Shown here in pieces: positions 1-6,065 of a DNA stretch of 6,065 nt. The DNA lies in the NCBI GenBank assembly GCA_031261015.1, contig JAISKG010000262.1, positions 1 to 6,065 on the forward strand, read 5' to 3'. Every line of letters starts with the position of its first letter. Within the stretch, counting starts at the first letter, position 1. This DNA is from Dysgonamonadaceae bacterium. GTDB lineage: Bacteria; Bacteroidota; Bacteroidia; Bacteroidales; Azobacteroidaceae. The notes under the pieces are model-generated. The model ran no database searches. It was not told where the DNA came from and saw only the letters and a list, made by a program, of their open reading frames with translations. A program made the position numbers and the translations under genes.

Positions 1-5
1 TGCCC

Positions 6-31
6 AAAGCGCCGGCTGGAAGCCGGCTTTT
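6..31 (+). terminator. Hairpin with T-run, probable terminator of a gene left of the window
   Basis: GCCGGCT (11-17) and AGCCGGC (21-27) form a 7-bp GC-rich stem around the loop GGA and are followed by TTTT. With a 2-nt bulge on the 5' side the stem extends to 10 bp, because AAA at 6-8 pairs with TTT at 28-30. This is the shape of a Rho-independent terminator reading rightward. The symmetry could also let it stop leftward transcripts from the lipoprotein gene at 135-686, although the T-run on that strand is only three bases. The gene it would serve on the plus strand lies outside the window. Confidence 0.55.
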
Positions 32-38
32 AGAACGA

Positions 39-55
39 CGGAAGCTCCGCTTCTG
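39..55. other. Small inverted repeat (7-bp hairpin) in the intergenic region
   Basis: GAAGC (41-45) and GCTTC (49-53) pair around the loop TCC. The stem extends by a G-T wobble and a C-G pair to 39/55. No T-run follows on either strand, so on its own it is not a convincing terminator. It sits just downstream of the hairpin at 6-31. Bases 56-134 show no other structure or coding sequence that I can support. Confidence 0.3.
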
Positions 56-134
56 CCGAACTTAAGCCATTCATTATTTGTACGTTACGCTCATCAAAGG
101 ATTTTTTACAGTTGCCGATTTTGATAGTTCTGAA

Positions 135-686
135 CTACTTTAATCCTCTGATTGAATTGGCAATTGCCTCAAAATCCTCTTTTGAAGATTTGTATTTCGA
201 TGCTGTTGTCCACGACAGAATTTGCGCAAAATAGTGTTCGCCATCTACATAAGTAGCTATCATACAAATATTTACATGGTCAATACTTCCCTTAAATTCA
301 TATTGTTTCGCCGGTTGTCCATCGATAATGATGTCGCTTGCTTCCGATATGGTAGGGGTTTCCCATGACTCTAAATAATCACCTTTCACTTTTTCCAGCC
401 ATTCTTCGAAGGTATAGTCTATATCTTCTTTATTCTCGGTCAACACAACCACATATTGCACCCCGAATTTCTTTTGCGCCTGAATATCGGCTTCGTCATT
501 GAGATCGTAATCCGTTATTTGCTCCCAGCCGGAAGGAATTGTGATTGAGAAAAGATCATCTTCTGAATAAATAGTTTGTCCCACGTTCCCGTTTTGCGCC
601 TCTTTTTTCCTATTGAATGAGCAACCAGTCAACAAAATAATTCCTAAAGTGAAGAGGACAACACTGTAAATTTTATGTTTTGCCAT
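135..686 (-). CDS. Small lipoprotein, DUF1795/PsbP-like fold suspected
   Basis: The predicted protein has 183 residues. Its N-terminus is a lipoprotein signal: positive residues K3, H4 and K5, a hydrophobic stretch at about 6-19, and the lipobox L-T-G-C with the lipidated Cys at 22. No acidic residues follow the Cys, so it carries no obvious Bacteroidota surface-export signal and probably faces the periplasm. The mature part has the pattern of the DUF1795/PsbP/Mog1-like fold: an early strand with FSITIP-GW, then DGQPAKQYEF, a long central strand (ICMIATYVDGEHYFAQILSW), and a final helix ending FEAIANSI. This is a pattern judgement, not a search result. I chose the ATG at 686 over an in-frame start at 755. 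The later start places the signal peptide at the N-terminus, and the promoter's -7 box lies inside the extra 23 codons, so the longer form could not be translated from that transcript. The gene is visibly more AT-rich than the operon to the right. Its function is unknown. Confidence 0.85.
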   Translation of the reverse strand: MAKHKIYSVVLFTLGIILLTGCSFNRKKEAQNGNVGQTIYSEDDLFSITIPSGWEQITDYDLNDEADIQAQKKFGVQYVVVLTENKEDIDYTFEEWLEKVKGDYLESWETPTISEASDIIIDGQPAKQYEFKGSIDHVNICMIATYVDGEHYFAQILSWTTASKYKSSKEDFEAIANSIRGLK

Positions 687-725
687 TTGAAAATTGATTA
701 AATGAAAATGTTGTTTATTCTGTGA

Positions 726-756
726 CAAAAATAGTTGTTTTTCTTTAATGGACAAA
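726..756 (-). promoter_or_regulatory. Bacteroidota-type promoter for the lipoprotein gene
   Basis: On the minus strand, TTTG (756-753) is followed after 19 nt by TATTTTTG (733-726). This matches the Bacteroidota primary-sigma consensus TTTG-N19-21-TAnnTTTG. Transcription would begin near 719-721, giving a leader of about 35 nt before the ATG at 686. It lies in the 118-nt gap behind the RDD gene, so the lipoprotein gene can be expressed independently of it. Confidence 0.65.
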
Positions 757-804
757 TTGTAACAGTCATTTTAGCTAATTATTAACCACAGAAATTATAA
801 AAAC

Positions 805-1545
805 TCAAATTCCTAACGAAGCATAATAATTATAATCCTTCACTACTGTTTCCAAAAACAAGCGGTCGCCGGCATCGGATTTCACGTGGAGGATAGCTTT
901 TACTTTGATTGCTATTTCGTGCAGCGAGTCGTTAACGGACGCCTTCCTTTTCGGCTCAGTCAACAAATTAGTAATGAACGAAACCTGCCCATCTGTCAAT
1001 AGGCCGGCATCCTTGAAAGTCGGTTCGTAATCGTCGGAAAATTCGTAGAAGCTTTCATCCAATCCGAATGTCAATCCGGCGTTGCTTTTGATCACAACCG
1101 TTCCTGCCGCCAAATCGCCCAAGCGTTGATGAAGAGCGGTAAAAACAATAAATAAAATCCCTACGCCACCCCAAAACAGCATATCAACAGGCATTAAGAC
1201 CCAGCGCAAAAAATACGAGCCGATACTGGAAATGGAACCGTCGGCATTCGTCACTTTAATTTTAAGGAGCATCTTGCCCCAAGTTTGCCCGCCGGTCATC
1301 GACTCCAAAATAAAATGATAACCCAGTACGGGCAACAGTAAAATACCTAACAAGGTATATTTTACCGTATCGATCATCTCTATTTCCCCTGTATCAACCA
1401 AGGCAAATAAAATATAACACACTATGAAAATATACAACCCTTTAATGATCCAATCCAACAACTCGGCGGCTATCCGGGCTATCAGCGAAGCCGGCTCGTA
1501 TTTGATCATTACGTGCTGGCCGGTGATAATATCTATTGATTCCAT
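805..1545 (-). CDS. RDD family integral membrane protein
   Basis: This is a 246-residue protein with an N-terminal RDD domain at about 15-152 and a soluble C-terminal extension of about 90 residues. The family signature is visible: R24 and D31 in ARIAAELLD at the start of the first helix, GQTWGK at 86-91, R115 and D121 in the next membrane segment, and QRLGDLAAGT at 140-149. Membrane segments lie at about 32-52, 63-80 and 112-137. RDD proteins are poorly characterised, and no transport or enzymatic role should be assumed. I chose the ATG at 1545 over a GTG two codons upstream because the residues just after it (IITGQHV-I-YEPASL) look like the conserved start of Bacteroidota RDD homologues. 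The gene is divergent from the SpoIIM-like gene. These families occur together near MoxR genes in several phyla, so it probably belongs functionally with the rightward operon. Confidence 0.92.
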   Translation of the reverse strand: MESIDIITGQHVMIKYEPASLIARIAAELLDWIIKGLYIFIVCYILFALVDTGEIEMIDTVKYTLLGILLLPVLGYHFILESMTGGQTWGKMLLKIKVTNADGSISSIGSYFLRWVLMPVDMLFWGGVGILFIVFTALHQRLGDLAAGTVVIKSNAGLTFGLDESFYEFSDDYEPTFKDAGLLTDGQVSFITNLLTEPKRKASVNDSLHEIAIKVKAILHVKSDAGDRLFLETVVKDYNYYASLGI

Positions 1546-1550
1546 GTGCA

Positions 1551-1558
1551 CAAAGTTA
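1551..1558 (-). promoter_or_regulatory. Candidate -7 box for the RDD gene
   Basis: Read on the minus strand, TAACTTTG matches TAnnTTTG exactly. It ends only 5 nt before the ATG at 1545, so the mRNA would be leaderless or nearly so. I see no TTG at the expected -33 distance, because that stretch is a run of A and T. The box match and the lack of any competing site support it; the missing -33 and extremely short leader count against it. Confidence 0.45.
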
Positions 1559-1590
1559 GTGGAAATATTAAAAAAATGAAAAAGATTACC

Positions 1591-1598
1591 TACTTTTG
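1591..1598 (+). promoter_or_regulatory. Candidate -7 box for the SpoIIM-to-MoxR operon
   Basis: TACTTTTG matches TAnnTTTG exactly. Transcription would begin near 1604-1606, leaving a leader of roughly 12-18 nt before the ATGs at 1617 and 1623. No clear TTG lies 19-21 nt upstream, where the sequence is A-rich. With the minus-strand box at 1551-1558, two back-to-back -7 boxes lie 32 bases apart in this short divergent region. Confidence 0.5.
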
Positions 1599-1622
1599 TG
1601 CTCTTTATTCAACAGAATGTCG

Positions 1623-2615
1623 ATGAAAGAAGTCGTATTTATCCGTCTAAACCGGGGAAAATGGAAACGTTACGAAGATTGCCTGAAAAATATCTCGCGG
1701 CAATCTCCCGACGCTTTAGCCGATATTTACATCGACGTGACCAACGATCTGTCGTTTGCGCAATCGCATTATCCGCGTTCGCGGCTTCTTATTTATCTGA
1801 ACGGATTGTCGTCGCAACTGCACCAGTTCATCCACCGGAAGAAAAAGGAAAAGGCCTCGCGCATCGTCACTTATTGGACACAAGAAGTGCCGGCGGTGAT
1901 GTATGAAGCGCGCAGGGAATTGTTGTATTCTTTCCTGATCTTCGTTGTGAGCATACTGATCGGCGTTCTTTCTTCGGCCAACGATCCCGATTTCGACCGC
2001 TTGGTTTTGGGCGACCGCTACGTAAACATGACTTTGGAGAATATCGCCGCCGGCGATCCGATGGGCGTTTATAAATCTGAAGACGGGAGCTTGATGTTTT
2101 GGGGAATCACCATTAATAATATATGGGTATCGTTTTCGATCTTTGCCTACGGAGTATTTACTTCCATCGGCAGCGCTTATATTTTAATTCAAAACGGTGT
2201 GATGCTCGGTTGTTTCCAATATTTCTTTTACGAGCGCGGACTGCTGTTCGATTCGTTCTTGGCGATTTGGATTCACGGAACGCTGGAAATATCGGCGATT
2301 ATCGTGGCGGGCGCGGCCGGAATCACGATGGGCAACGGCTGGCTGTTTCCCGGAACTTACACGCGCATAGCTTCTTTCCGGCGAAGCGCGAAACGCGGAG
2401 TAAAAATTGTCGCCGGAACGATTCCTATTTTCATCGTCGCCGGATTTTTGGAATCGTTTGTGACGCGGCACACCGAATTGCCGACTTTTATTCGCCTGTC
2501 GATCATCTTATTGTCTCTGGCGTTTGTCATTTTTTATTATGTGATTTATCCTCGAAGAATAGTAAATAAACACGAAATAAAATTTTTAAAATATGAACTA
2601 CGAGAAAACAATTGA
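1623..2615 (+). CDS. SpoIIM-like (DUF95) integral membrane protein
   Basis: This is a 330-residue protein of the stage II sporulation protein M family. A soluble, basic, helical N-terminal part of about 95 residues (FIRLNRGKWK, then SPDALADIY and YLN) precedes membrane segments at about 100-118, 168-195, 211-236, 262-280 and 291-309. The most family-typical stretch is AIWIHGTLEISAIIVAGAAG (214-233), with conserved H218 and E222, followed by GNGWLFPGTY. In endospore formers SpoIIM acts with SpoIID and SpoIIP in engulfment. Here it is a paralogue in a MoxR cluster, and no sporulation role is implied. I chose the ATG at 1623 because homologues that I recall begin M-K/R-E. An in-frame ATG at 1617 adds two residues and is also possible. 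A TTG at 1596 lies within the promoter box and is rejected. The last 15 codons are A/T-rich, unlike the rest, and run 23 nt into the next gene. Confidence 0.93.
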   Translation: MKEVVFIRLNRGKWKRYEDCLKNISRQSPDALADIYIDVTNDLSFAQSHYPRSRLLIYLNGLSSQLHQFIHRKKKEKASRIVTYWTQEVPAVMYEARRELLYSFLIFVVSILIGVLSSANDPDFDRLVLGDRYVNMTLENIAAGDPMGVYKSEDGSLMFWGITINNIWVSFSIFAYGVFTSIGSAYILIQNGVMLGCFQYFFYERGLLFDSFLAIWIHGTLEISAIIVAGAAGITMGNGWLFPGTYTRIASFRRSAKRGVKIVAGTIPIFIVAGFLESFVTRHTELPTFIRLSIILLSLAFVIFYYVIYPRRIVNKHEIKFLKYELRENN

Positions 2616-3486
2616 ATTTTACAAGAACCGCAGCTTCAGCGAACGGCTTTCTGCGGCCACCGACTTTATCAAGCAAACTTGGAAAGTGTTATTGAAAAAC
2701 GTGTTGATCATCGGCCTTCCTTTGGCCTTGATTATGGGTTATGCCTTGCAGTCGTACATGAGCGCCCTCTTGAGTGTTCAACAAGGAGATGTCAGTGAAT
2801 TGCTTAGTGGTTTCGCCGGCGGATTTGCCTTGTTAATCGTAGCGGTTTGCATCATCTCTCTGATTTTGCCGGCCATCACCGGAGCTATTCTGATTCAATA
2901 TGATAAAGGTGAATTAACGGAAGAAACCGGTTGGAGAGATTTGCAAAAAAATATCTTTCGATTGGCTGGTAAAACATTCAAGATCGGTATCTTACTGACT
3001 CTTTTATTGATTCTGATCTGCGGATTGGTCGGCGGATTGATCTTCGCGGCGGGAGGTCAGGACAATGTTGCACTCATCGTTTTGTTAGTCTTGCTTTTGG
3101 TGGGCGGACTTGTCGCTTTGGCGCCTTCTCTTTCCATTATCTATTTTCCGGCTTATTATGAAGGTTTAAGCTCTTGGGCATCCATTCGGAAAGCGATTCC
3201 GCTGGGATTTAAAAACTGGGGTTACCTTTTTGTAGCCATTATTATAATTGGTATCATTAGCGGCATTATATCCAACTTCCTGGGAGTTCCGAATCAATTC
3301 TACTCAACTACACATCCGGGAGAATTTACCATCGTCGGATTTTTCTTAGCGACTTTGGCCGGCGTAGGTTCCGTATTAGTTACGCCTCTGCAAGTGATCT
3401 TCATGTCCTTCCAATATTTCGCCATTGTGGAAAGAAACGAAGGCAACTCGCTGCAATCTCAAGTGGATGAATTTGAAAACATGTGA
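2593..3486 (+). CDS. Six-helix integral membrane protein, family uncertain
   Basis: This 297-residue protein has about six membrane segments, at 36-53, 70-100, 131-153, 159-184, 210-230 and 247-277. A short cytosolic N-terminal helix (FSERLSAATDFIKQTWKVLLKN, residues 15-36) precedes them, and a charged C-terminal tail follows. The general look resembles the YciC/DUF4013 kind of membrane protein, in which a conserved amphipathic helix precedes paired hydrophobic hairpins, but I cannot assign it firmly. A gene of this type often lies between the SpoIIM-like and DUF4129 genes in Bacteroidota. The ATG at 2593 lies 23 nt inside the end of the SpoIIM gene, and the stop TGA overlaps the GTG start of the next gene, so translation is probably coupled on both sides. 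No catalytic motif is visible; a scaffold or complex-subunit role is a guess. Confidence 0.88.
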   Translation: MNYEKTIEFYKNRSFSERLSAATDFIKQTWKVLLKNVLIIGLPLALIMGYALQSYMSALLSVQQGDVSELLSGFAGGFALLIVAVCIISLILPAITGAILIQYDKGELTEETGWRDLQKNIFRLAGKTFKIGILLTLLLILICGLVGGLIFAAGGQDNVALIVLLVLLLVGGLVALAPSLSIIYFPAYYEGLSSWASIRKAIPLGFKNWGYLFVAIIIIGIISGIISNFLGVPNQFYSTTHPGEFTIVGFFLATLAGVGSVLVTPLQVIFMSFQYFAIVERNEGNSLQSQVDEFENM

Positions 3487-4202
3487 AAAAAGTTTTTTAC
3501 ATACTGATCATTTTATTCCTTTTTTTCGGAGGAACCGGTTCGGTATCGGGACAAGATTCCATCATGGTGTCGTATCCCCCGAACGATCTCCGGATCGCCG
3601 AGCCGGTAACTTTCGATACGGATGTTTACCGGCAGTTTAAGAAAGACAAACTTTACAATTACTACGTCGTACAAGAAGATAAGCCATCGCTCGTTTCCCG
3701 CTTGTTAACGGCCTTGTTTCTCTGGATTATTCGTCATCTGGATGCAGATATTACGCGGAAACAATTTGATACGGCTGTCTGGGTCATCGGTATTGTCTTG
3801 ATCCTCGCGGTCGTCGCAATCCTGTACTGGAAAAAACCGGCGCTTTTCTATTTCATCAAGAAACGCCGCCTGAATTATTCGGTGGAAGAAGACGATATTT
3901 ACGGAACCGATTTTGACCGGTCGATCTGCGAAGCCGTCGAAAAACACCAATATTCCGACGCCATCCGGTGGATGTATTTAAAAGTTTTAAAAGCCTTGCA
4001 CGAGAAAGAATTAATCTCGTACGACGCCAACAAAACCGTAAACGAATACGTCTATGAAATCAAAAATGTGGAACTAAGGAAATTATTCAAAACCGCTTCA
4101 TTGCAATTTGTTTATTACCGTTACGGCAACAGCGAAGCCGACGAGGCGCGTTGGAACGACTTTCAATCTTCGTCCGAAACAATCTTAAACCGCATCCGAT
4201 GA
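3483..4202 (+). CDS. DUF4129 domain-containing membrane protein
   Basis: This 239-residue protein has an N-terminal signal peptide (K2, K3, hydrophobic 4-16, likely cut near SVSG-Q at about 23-24). A periplasmic segment follows, then a hydrophobic amphipathic stretch at 69-84 and one clear membrane helix at 98-116. A basic stop-transfer (KK, then KKRR) leads into a cytosolic C-terminal domain at about 140-239. That domain fits DUF4129: YSDAIRWMYLKVLKAL, a long helix with LISYDANKT-NEY, then FVYYRYGN and a terminal helix. DUF4129 is often fused to transglutaminase-like proteins in other phyla, but here it stands alone. The start is GTG, sharing the sequence GTGA with the previous stop. The next in-frame Met (residue 28) would remove the signal peptide, so GTG is preferred. 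Its role is unknown, but its placement suggests a membrane partner of the MoxR ATPase. Confidence 0.92.
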   Translation: MKKVFYILIILFLFFGGTGSVSGQDSIMVSYPPNDLRIAEPVTFDTDVYRQFKKDKLYNYYVVQEDKPSLVSRLLTALFLWIIRHLDADITRKQFDTAVWVIGIVLILAVVAILYWKKPALFYFIKKRRLNYSVEEDDIYGTDFDRSICEAVEKHQYSDAIRWMYLKVLKALHEKELISYDANKTVNEYVYEIKNVELRKLFKTASLQFVYYRYGNSEADEARWNDFQSSSETILNRIR

Positions 4203-5416
4203 AAAAGTACATTCCTTATATGCTCTTTCTCGTAACGCTGTTTGCGGTAATGTATTGGCTCAACAGCAGCCGTCCGGTCAAATACCAATGGGAGCCGACT
4301 TATAAAACGAGCGACCGGCAGCCTTACGGAGATTACGTCTTGGATAAACTATTAAAAGCTTCGTGGCAAGAAGGATATGAGCACAGTTACGAAGGAATCT
4401 TGGATTTGGCATGGGAAGAGACGATCGACAATTATAACTTGCTGATTATCGCCGATAATTTCGATACCGAAGAAGAGGAAGCCGATTCTTTATTCCGTTT
4501 CATTGAGCGAGGTGGAAATGCGCTCATCATAGCAAATTACTGGTGGGATATGGAAGATAGCTTGCAATTTCATACGACGACCGATTATTCCGGTTCGCTG
4601 CAATCCATCGTTAATCTCGATCCGAAGGAAGCGTTGGATTCGTTGCGTTTGTGCGCGCGCGGAACCTCCCGCGAAATTTACGCTTTCCCGAAAGCAATTT
4701 GCAATCAATATTTTACTTTTAATGATAATTCGACGCCAAAGATTCCAGCCTCCATTTTCCGTTTATCCGAAACGATGGATGACCGCATCATTAGCCTACG
4801 AGTCAAAATAGGCAAAGGTAATCTGATTCTCTCGTGCAATCCGTTATTATATACTAATTATGGCGTTTTGAACGAAGCCAATCAAAACTATATTTTGCAA
4901 CATTTGGCTTACCTGAAAGGAAGGCCTTTGCTGCGAACGGAATATTATCAAGTAGGTTCACAAGGAGGCGCCGAAAATCAGTCGATCTTCCGTTATATAT
5001 TGAGCGAGCCGCCTTTGCGCTGGGCGTTTTACCTGACTTTGTTAAGCGTCGCGCTGTTTATGATTTTCACGGCGAAGCGCAAGCAAAAACCGATTCCGGT
5101 GATCCGACCGCCGGTCAATAATATGGTCGCTTTTGTCCGTTCGATTGCCGGATTGTATTTGCAACGCAACAACAATACCGACGTGATCCGGAAAAAATAC
5201 ATTTATTGGTCCGACGAACTGAAACGAAAATACGGCGTGGACGTAATCAACGAAAAACACGACAAACATTTAATCGCGCGCTTGGCTTCCAAAACCCGGA
5301 AAACCGAGGAAGAAATCCGGCGGGTTCTTGCAGAATTAGACGCCATTCACGATGACACGGAAGTAAGCGATGAAGAAATGATCGAATTAATCACAAAAAT
5401 GAACGAAATACAATGA
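4199..5416 (+). CDS. DUF4350 domain-containing membrane protein
   Basis: This 405-residue protein has an N-terminal membrane anchor at 4-21, a large extracytoplasmic region at about 25-270, a second membrane helix at 274-292 followed by basic AKRKQK, and a cytosolic helical tail of about 110 residues. The DUF4350 core shows as [11 protein letters not shown] (42-52), then NLLIIADNF and [15 protein letters not shown] at 80-112. The conserved [16 protein letters not shown] follows at 205-220. The fold is related to class I glutamine amidotransferase-like domains. I see no G-x-C-x-G nucleophile elbow, so a binding rather than catalytic role is likelier (inference). The ATG at 4199 overlaps the previous stop by 4 nt. 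An upstream in-frame ATG at 4151 lies inside the DUF4129 gene and would put a charged extension before the anchor, so it was not chosen. The cytosolic tail is well placed to meet the ATPase encoded next. Confidence 0.92.
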   Translation: MKKYIPYMLFLVTLFAVMYWLNSSRPVKYQWEPTYKTSDRQPYGDYVLDKLLKASWQEGYEHSYEGILDLAWEETIDNYNLLIIADNFDTEEEEADSLFRFIERGGNALIIANYWWDMEDSLQFHTTTDYSGSLQSIVNLDPKEALDSLRLCARGTSREIYAFPKAICNQYFTFNDNSTPKIPASIFRLSETMDDRIISLRVKIGKGNLILSCNPLLYTNYGVLNEANQNYILQHLAYLKGRPLLRTEYYQVGSQGGAENQSIFRYILSEPPLRWAFYLTLLSVALFMIFTAKRKQKPIPVIRPPVNNMVAFVRSIAGLYLQRNNNTDVIRKKYIYWSDELKRKYGVDVINEKHDKHLIARLASKTRKTEEEIRRVLAELDAIHDDTEVSDEEMIELITKMNEIQ

Positions 5417-6065
5417 ACGAATTTGAAAATAGACTGGATTTGTCCGCATTTTCCGCCAAGGTGGAACAGTTGAAAGCGGAAATCGCAACGGTGGTCGTCG
5501 GTCAGGAAGCAGCCGTAGATTTGTTGCTGACCGCCTTGTTGGCCAACGGGCACGTATTGATCGAAGGAGTGCCGGGCGTGGCTAAAACTCTGTTAGCCAA
5601 GTTGACGGCCAAACTCATCGACGCACAATATTCGCGCGTGCAGTTTACGCCCGACCTGATGCCGTCGGACGTTTTGGGAACTTCGGTTTTCAACGTGAAA
5701 AACAGCGAATTTGAGTTTCACAAAGGCCCAATCTTTGCGGAAATCGTATTGATCGACGAAATCAACCGGGCGCCGGCCAAAACGCAAGCCGCCCTGTTTG
5801 AAGTGATGGAAGAGCGCCAAGTAACGATGGACGGTTTTACCCGCCCGATGAGCGATCCTTATTTAGTGATCGCTACACAAAATCCTGTTGAGCAGGAAGG
5901 TACGTATCGTTTGCCGGAAGCGCAATTAGACCGTTTCCTGATGAAAATCCAGATCGGCTATCCTTCGGCAGCCGAAGAACTGGAAATTTTAAAACGGCAT
6001 AATGAAAATCTGGCGCTCACGCAATTGCAAACGATTAAACCGATTTTGACGAAAAAAGAAATCCT
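5413..6065 (+). CDS. MoxR-family AAA+ ATPase, 3' truncated by the window edge
   Basis: The first 217 codons are present, and members of this family run about 310-340 residues, so roughly a third (the C-terminal lid) is missing. The AAA+ core is intact. It has Walker A GVPGVAKT at 52-59 (K58, T59), the MoxR signature FTPDLMPSD at 78-86, and Walker [11 protein letters not shown] at 112-121 (D115, E116). The helix [13 protein letters not shown] follows at 126-138, then sensor-1 ATQNP with N157, and EAQLDRF at 169-175 with R174 as likely arginine finger. MoxR ATPases form hexameric rings, hydrolyse ATP and act as chaperone-like activators, commonly with DUF58/vWA proteins, which usually follow in this arrangement. 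The ATG overlaps the stop of the DUF4350 gene by 4 nt (ATGA). The family assignment is secure; the subfamily and substrate are not. Confidence 0.96.
   Translation, partial: MNEFENRLDLSAFSAKVEQLKAEIATVVVGQEAAVDLLLTALLANGHVLIEGVPGVAKTLLAKLTAKLIDAQYSRVQFTPDLMPSDVLGTSVFNVKNSEFEFHKGPIFAEIVLIDEINRAPAKTQAALFEVMEERQVTMDGFTRPMSDPYLVIATQNPVEQEGTYRLPEAQLDRFLMKIQIGYPSAAEELEILKRHNENLALTQLQTIKPILTKKEI

Noticed and set aside
159..168. Perfect 10-bp palindrome GGCAATTGCC
   Set aside because: It lies within the coding sequence of the lipoprotein gene near its 3' end, is a single copy, and is short enough to occur by chance.
687..755. N-terminal extension of the lipoprotein from an ATG at 755
   Set aside because: The extension precedes a complete lipoprotein signal peptide and contains the promoter's -7 box, so it is upstream of the likely transcription start.
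756..804. Possible terminator after the RDD gene
   Set aside because: Only a weak 5-bp AT stem with an impossible one-base loop is present and no GC-rich stem with T-run, so no terminator is called.
1546..1551. GTG start for the RDD protein two codons upstream
   Set aside because: It abuts the -7 box and would lie at or before the expected transcription start; the ATG at 1545 fits homologues better.
1596..1622. TTG start for the SpoIIM-like protein
   Set aside because: The TTG is part of the TACTTTTG box, and the added residues do not look like the family's N-terminus. Within this stretch only the ATG at 1617 remains a credible alternative.
2184..2471. Minus-strand open frame opposite the SpoIIM gene
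   Set aside because: Composition is dominated by Arg, Ser and Asn as expected of an antisense frame; no promoter or family signal is visible.
2123..2569. Long open frame inside the SpoIIM gene on the plus strand
   Set aside because: It is a shadow frame rich in Arg and His with no coherent domain, lying fully within a well-recognised gene.
4151..4198. Upstream ATG for the DUF4350 protein
   Set aside because: It would require a 52-nt overlap with the DUF4129 gene and bury the membrane anchor; the ATGA junction at 4199 matches the pattern of the operon.
5502..5820. Minus-strand open frames opposite the MoxR gene
   Set aside because: They are antisense to an intact AAA+ core with all motifs in place and show no recognisable protein features.

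Overview
The window looks like chromosomal DNA from a member of the Bacteroidota, most likely Bacteroidales. Three things suggest this. No Shine-Dalgarno sequence precedes any of the starts I chose. Promoter-like sites match the Bacteroidota primary sigma pattern (TAnnTTTG, once with an upstream TTTG at 19 nt). The gene set RDD / SpoIIM-like / DUF4129 / DUF4350 / MoxR is a known Bacteroidota gene order. The genus cannot be named from this sequence alone.

Layout: bases 1-134 are non-coding, with two small hairpins, one of them terminator-like. A minus-strand gene at 135-686 encodes a small lipoprotein with a DUF1795/PsbP-like look and its own good promoter. A second minus-strand gene at 805-1545 encodes an RDD-family membrane protein. 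From a short divergent promoter region (1546-1622), a tight plus-strand operon begins: SpoIIM-like membrane protein (1623-2615), six-helix membrane protein (2593-3486), DUF4129 membrane protein (3483-4202), DUF4350 membrane protein (4199-5416), and a MoxR-family AAA+ ATPase (5413 to the window edge, truncated). The operon continues beyond the window; in relatives the next gene is usually a DUF58 (vWA-like) protein.

Every junction in the operon overlaps: 23 nt, then 4 nt, 4 nt and 4 nt. This points to translational coupling and probably to a shared membrane complex. By family knowledge, MoxR ATPases act as chaperone-like remodelling motors with vWA/DUF58 partners. Here the motor is encoded with at least four membrane proteins and a divergent RDD protein. 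The natural reading is an envelope-associated remodelling system whose biochemical role has not been established. SpoIIM here is not evidence of sporulation. I saw no RNA gene, mobile element, CRISPR array or large repeat. The most unusual small-scale detail is an A/T-rich tail on the SpoIIM gene that looks like run-through past an out-of-frame TAG-TAA.
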